A program made the position numbers and the translations under genes. Below the pieces are notes generated by a model that saw only the letters and a list, made by a program, of their open reading frames with translations, was not told the origin of the DNA and searched no databases. From Physcomitrium patens (taxonomy: Eukaryota > Streptophyta > Bryopsida > Funariales > Funariaceae), in contig NC_037261.1 in the NCBI RefSeq assembly GCF_000002425.4, positions 2,661,426 to 2,725,425 on the forward strand: DNA of 64,000 bases, given 5' to 3'. How positions within the stretch are numbered: the first letter of the stretch is position 1; each line of letters starts with the position of its first letter. Shown here one piece after another: positions 61,568-64,000 of the stretch.

Positions 61568-62137
61568 TGGGATCTACTAATTCTAACAAGGTTGCTAGCT
61601 TATGGGCTAGCGGCAATCGATACTTCATCAATGGTTAGTGGTCCAACTAGTTAAAGAAGTGATGACGATCTGAGACAATTTATTTAGAAACTTAAAAAGA
61701 AAAACAAATTATGTGACATTACATATTTAGTCACTAGATCTCATATTTTTTCTTTATATAGAAGTCACTTCAATTAAAAAGAAATTTGAGAGGATTATAT
61801 ATTATACATGCTTTGATATCATGATAAACAAAAGATCCACATATTTATTATATAAGAAAGAAACATTCATTAAAAAAAGACAAAAAATAACATATTATAT
61901 TTTTGAGCCTGATGTTGTATTATGTAAAGTCTTGCTTGAAAATATGCAAGGCACCTAGTCGTGGTAGATAAAAGAAAATTGCAACAACAAGTTCTAATAA
62001 CTTTAATAGAATCATATATAAAATATAATTAAAGCTTAATAAATAGAATCAAATATTGATTAAGTCTAAATAAATTTTAAAATAGATTATAAAAGAAATA
62101 AAAAAAATTCTAAGTGAATTTTAATTGAACCTCAAAC

Positions 62138-62240
62138 AAATCTTAGACAAATCCTAGACAAACCTTGGACAAATCTTAATCAAATTCTAGAAAATTTCTA
62201 ATCAAATCCTAAATAAATTCTAAATCTTAAATAAATCCTA
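62138..62240. repeat. 11-bp degenerate tandem repeat
   Basis: Units such as AAATCTTAGAC, AAATCCTAGAC, AAACCTTGGAC, AAATCTTAATC and AAATCCTAAAT follow one another for about nine copies. Period 11 is constant in most of the tract. Confidence 0.75.
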
Positions 62241-63505
62241 TGACACATTAAAACCTTTGTAATTAACAATCAAACTATTGATTTCAACTCAAATTTTTCA
62301 TATCTTTCAACAAATAACCTAGCAATAAGTATAAATATTTTTAAGACAATCAAACTTATCAAATAAAAGATGAACTCTAAAATCTACTCATATGTTGGCT
62401 AGCTTCCTTGTCTAATCTTAATGCCAACCTTTCTAAGTCAAAATTTCTTAATTCTACCATTAAATATCCATCAAAATTCACATATATGTTGAAAATCAAG
62501 TCTACTATCTATACACATAAATTTCACTTCAATCTAACTAGCAAATTGCTAAAGATCTTAAAAACCCTTGCTAACCTTCAAAACTCCATGTTTGAGACTT
62601 CCAATCCACTTGAATTTCAATTAACTTTAATCTAATCATTCAATCATATTCAAATTTATTATATGCATTAAAAACAACTATAAACACCAACCGAAAAATT
62701 TTCATCCATAGATCTACTACCAAACTTATAAAATTCTTTCAAATGTATTATTATTTTTAATTTTAATTTTTTTTATTTCACAAAACTAGATTCATCAAAA
62801 CAACCTTGACTTTACTAAGCTCTTACAAAGTCATTACAAACTCAAATTACTTAAAATTCTTGCTTAAAAAAATCTTGTGAAGTCTTCTCTCAAATTTTGC
62901 TCTTTGATTTGGAAAAGAATCTTGGAGTTGTTGTAAGTATTGAATTTTGTGCCTAGGGATCTGATTTCAATCCTAATTGGCAACTGGTCTTTTTTGGATA
63001 TCAATTCTTATTTTCTTGATGTAATTTTTGCTAAAATCAATTCCTAACTTCTTTTTACATATTCATATATTCTTTATTTTTCTTATCTACCTTATTTTGC
63101 CTTATTATGGCCCCATAAAATAAGCAGAAGCCCCCTTTTCAAAAAGGCATTATTTGTACTTTTAATTTTACTACCTTTTAACTATTATTTATATTTCTTA
63201 AATAATTTGCTATAATATTTTTGAAATAAGATCTTCTATAATAAAATATTTTTTTCATACTTTCACCTATTAGCTATCTTATATCACAAAATCAAGCAGA
63301 TCTTGGTGGTAATATCTTATATGTTCTCACAAGAGAACATAAAGAATAGTGTTAGATGAAGTATGGATATTTATTCCAAAAAAATATAGATAAAGAATGT
63401 TATTCTTTAATTAAAAATAAAATTCTACAACTTGTCAAATCTTTAAATATATCTTTTAAAATAAAATTACTTTGATGGTTATTTGACATGTTTTATAGCT
63501 TGTAA

Positions 63506-63527
63506 TATATATATATATATATATATA
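63506..63527. repeat. Short (TA)n tract
   Basis: About 22 bases of alternating T and A. Confidence 0.9.
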
Positions 63528-64000
63528 ATAGGAATCCATGGCATTGGCCACAAAAAGGTTGCAAAATCTTAATTTGTTGTTGCTAAGTTAAAAATTGGCC
63601 ACTTTTAAATAAAACATTGATTTAAAAAAATAAAAATAAAAAGAATTTAAGCATAATAATAAAATCATATATGTTTCTTTATTTTAATAAAAAAATAAGA
63701 TTTTTCATATTCCATGCAAATATTAAATAAAACATCTAAGTTGAAAGAACTTCAAGATAAATTACATTCATGGTGGTAATTTTTGTCTTTATTATTTTTA
63801 GGATAAAAAATCTTTATCATATTTAGATAAGTACATTGTGAAAGGAAAATATACAACTAACTATGAGCAAATATGGAGATTCTAATATCTATTCTTACTT
63901 TCTATAATAATTATCTTTGAAATTTATTAATGGTTATTGTAAATCATATCTTTATTGGATATTGCCTTTTTTGCAATTTAAAGAAAATCTTTGTAGATGA

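Larger units (their letters stand above)
58862..64000. other. Gene-free AT-rich DNA to the right edge
   Basis: No credible frame on either strand; the longest (62408-62635, plus) is a low-complexity Asn/Lys/Leu product. It contains degenerate TTCTAAA/TCTAAAT-type words at 59850-60070 and the repeats listed separately. Confidence 0.65.

Noticed and set aside
62138-62240. CRISPR-like appearance of the 11-bp repeats
   Set aside because: Units are contiguous without spacers and the DNA is eukaryotic; it is a simple tandem repeat.
1-64000. tRNA, rRNA or other structured RNA genes
   Set aside because: Scanning by eye found no cloverleaf-like A/B-box pairs or rRNA blocks; a dedicated covariance search could still find small ones.

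Overview
This is nuclear DNA from a land plant. The evidence is spliced genes with canonical GT-AG introns, a plant-type ATP-phosphofructokinase, a PRT6-type N-degron E3 ligase, a GDSL lipase, and plant-style Ty1/copia and Ty3/gypsy (chromovirus) elements. Gene islands of ordinary GC alternate sharply with very AT-rich, repeat-filled spacers. The proteins look fairly diverged from the angiosperm versions I know, so a bryophyte or other early-diverging plant is my guess; the sequence does not settle it.

Layout, left to right. At 1-1208 (minus) is the 5' part of a phosphofructokinase gene that runs off the left edge. At 2-5.4 kb is gene-free AT-rich DNA, then a MITE-like foldback at 5442-5682. 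At 6068-11800 (minus) is a decayed copia element with two LTRs, polypurine tract, RNase H/RT, integrase and gag remnants. At 12533-14356 (plus) is a complete five-exon GDSL esterase/lipase of 357 aa. At 14.6-16.5 kb are two unidentified minus-strand coding-like pieces. At 17097-33340 (minus) is one large multi-exon gene for a UBR-family N-recognin (PRT6-like), in which I could trace the UBR box, RING and C-terminal Cys-rich domain. At 33.4-41 kb there is no recognised gene; it holds a degenerate T/C-rich tandem array that flips orientation (35.4-36.5 kb) and a GC-rich patch near 37.5 kb. At 41.2-42.9 kb are unidentified minus-strand coding-like ORFs. At 44091-48331 (plus) is a nine-exon gene for Integrator subunit 9 (845 aa), with one GC-AG intron. 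At 49358-55451 (plus) is a full-length but dead chromovirus with 531/530-bp LTRs and a matching 5-bp target-site duplication. At 56.3-58.9 kb is a non-AT-rich island opened by a telomere-like motif, without an identified gene. The last 5 kb is AT-rich with simple repeats, a long foldback and an 11-bp tandem repeat.

The genes form no operon-like or pathway unit. They are independent housekeeping functions: glycolysis, lipid/ester hydrolysis, Arg/N-degron proteolysis, and snRNA/transcript processing. I found no convincing new biological system. The observations most worth a second look are the inverted-orientation tandem array, the two foldbacks, the GC-AG intron and long linker in INTS9, and the unidentified minus-strand coding stretches.
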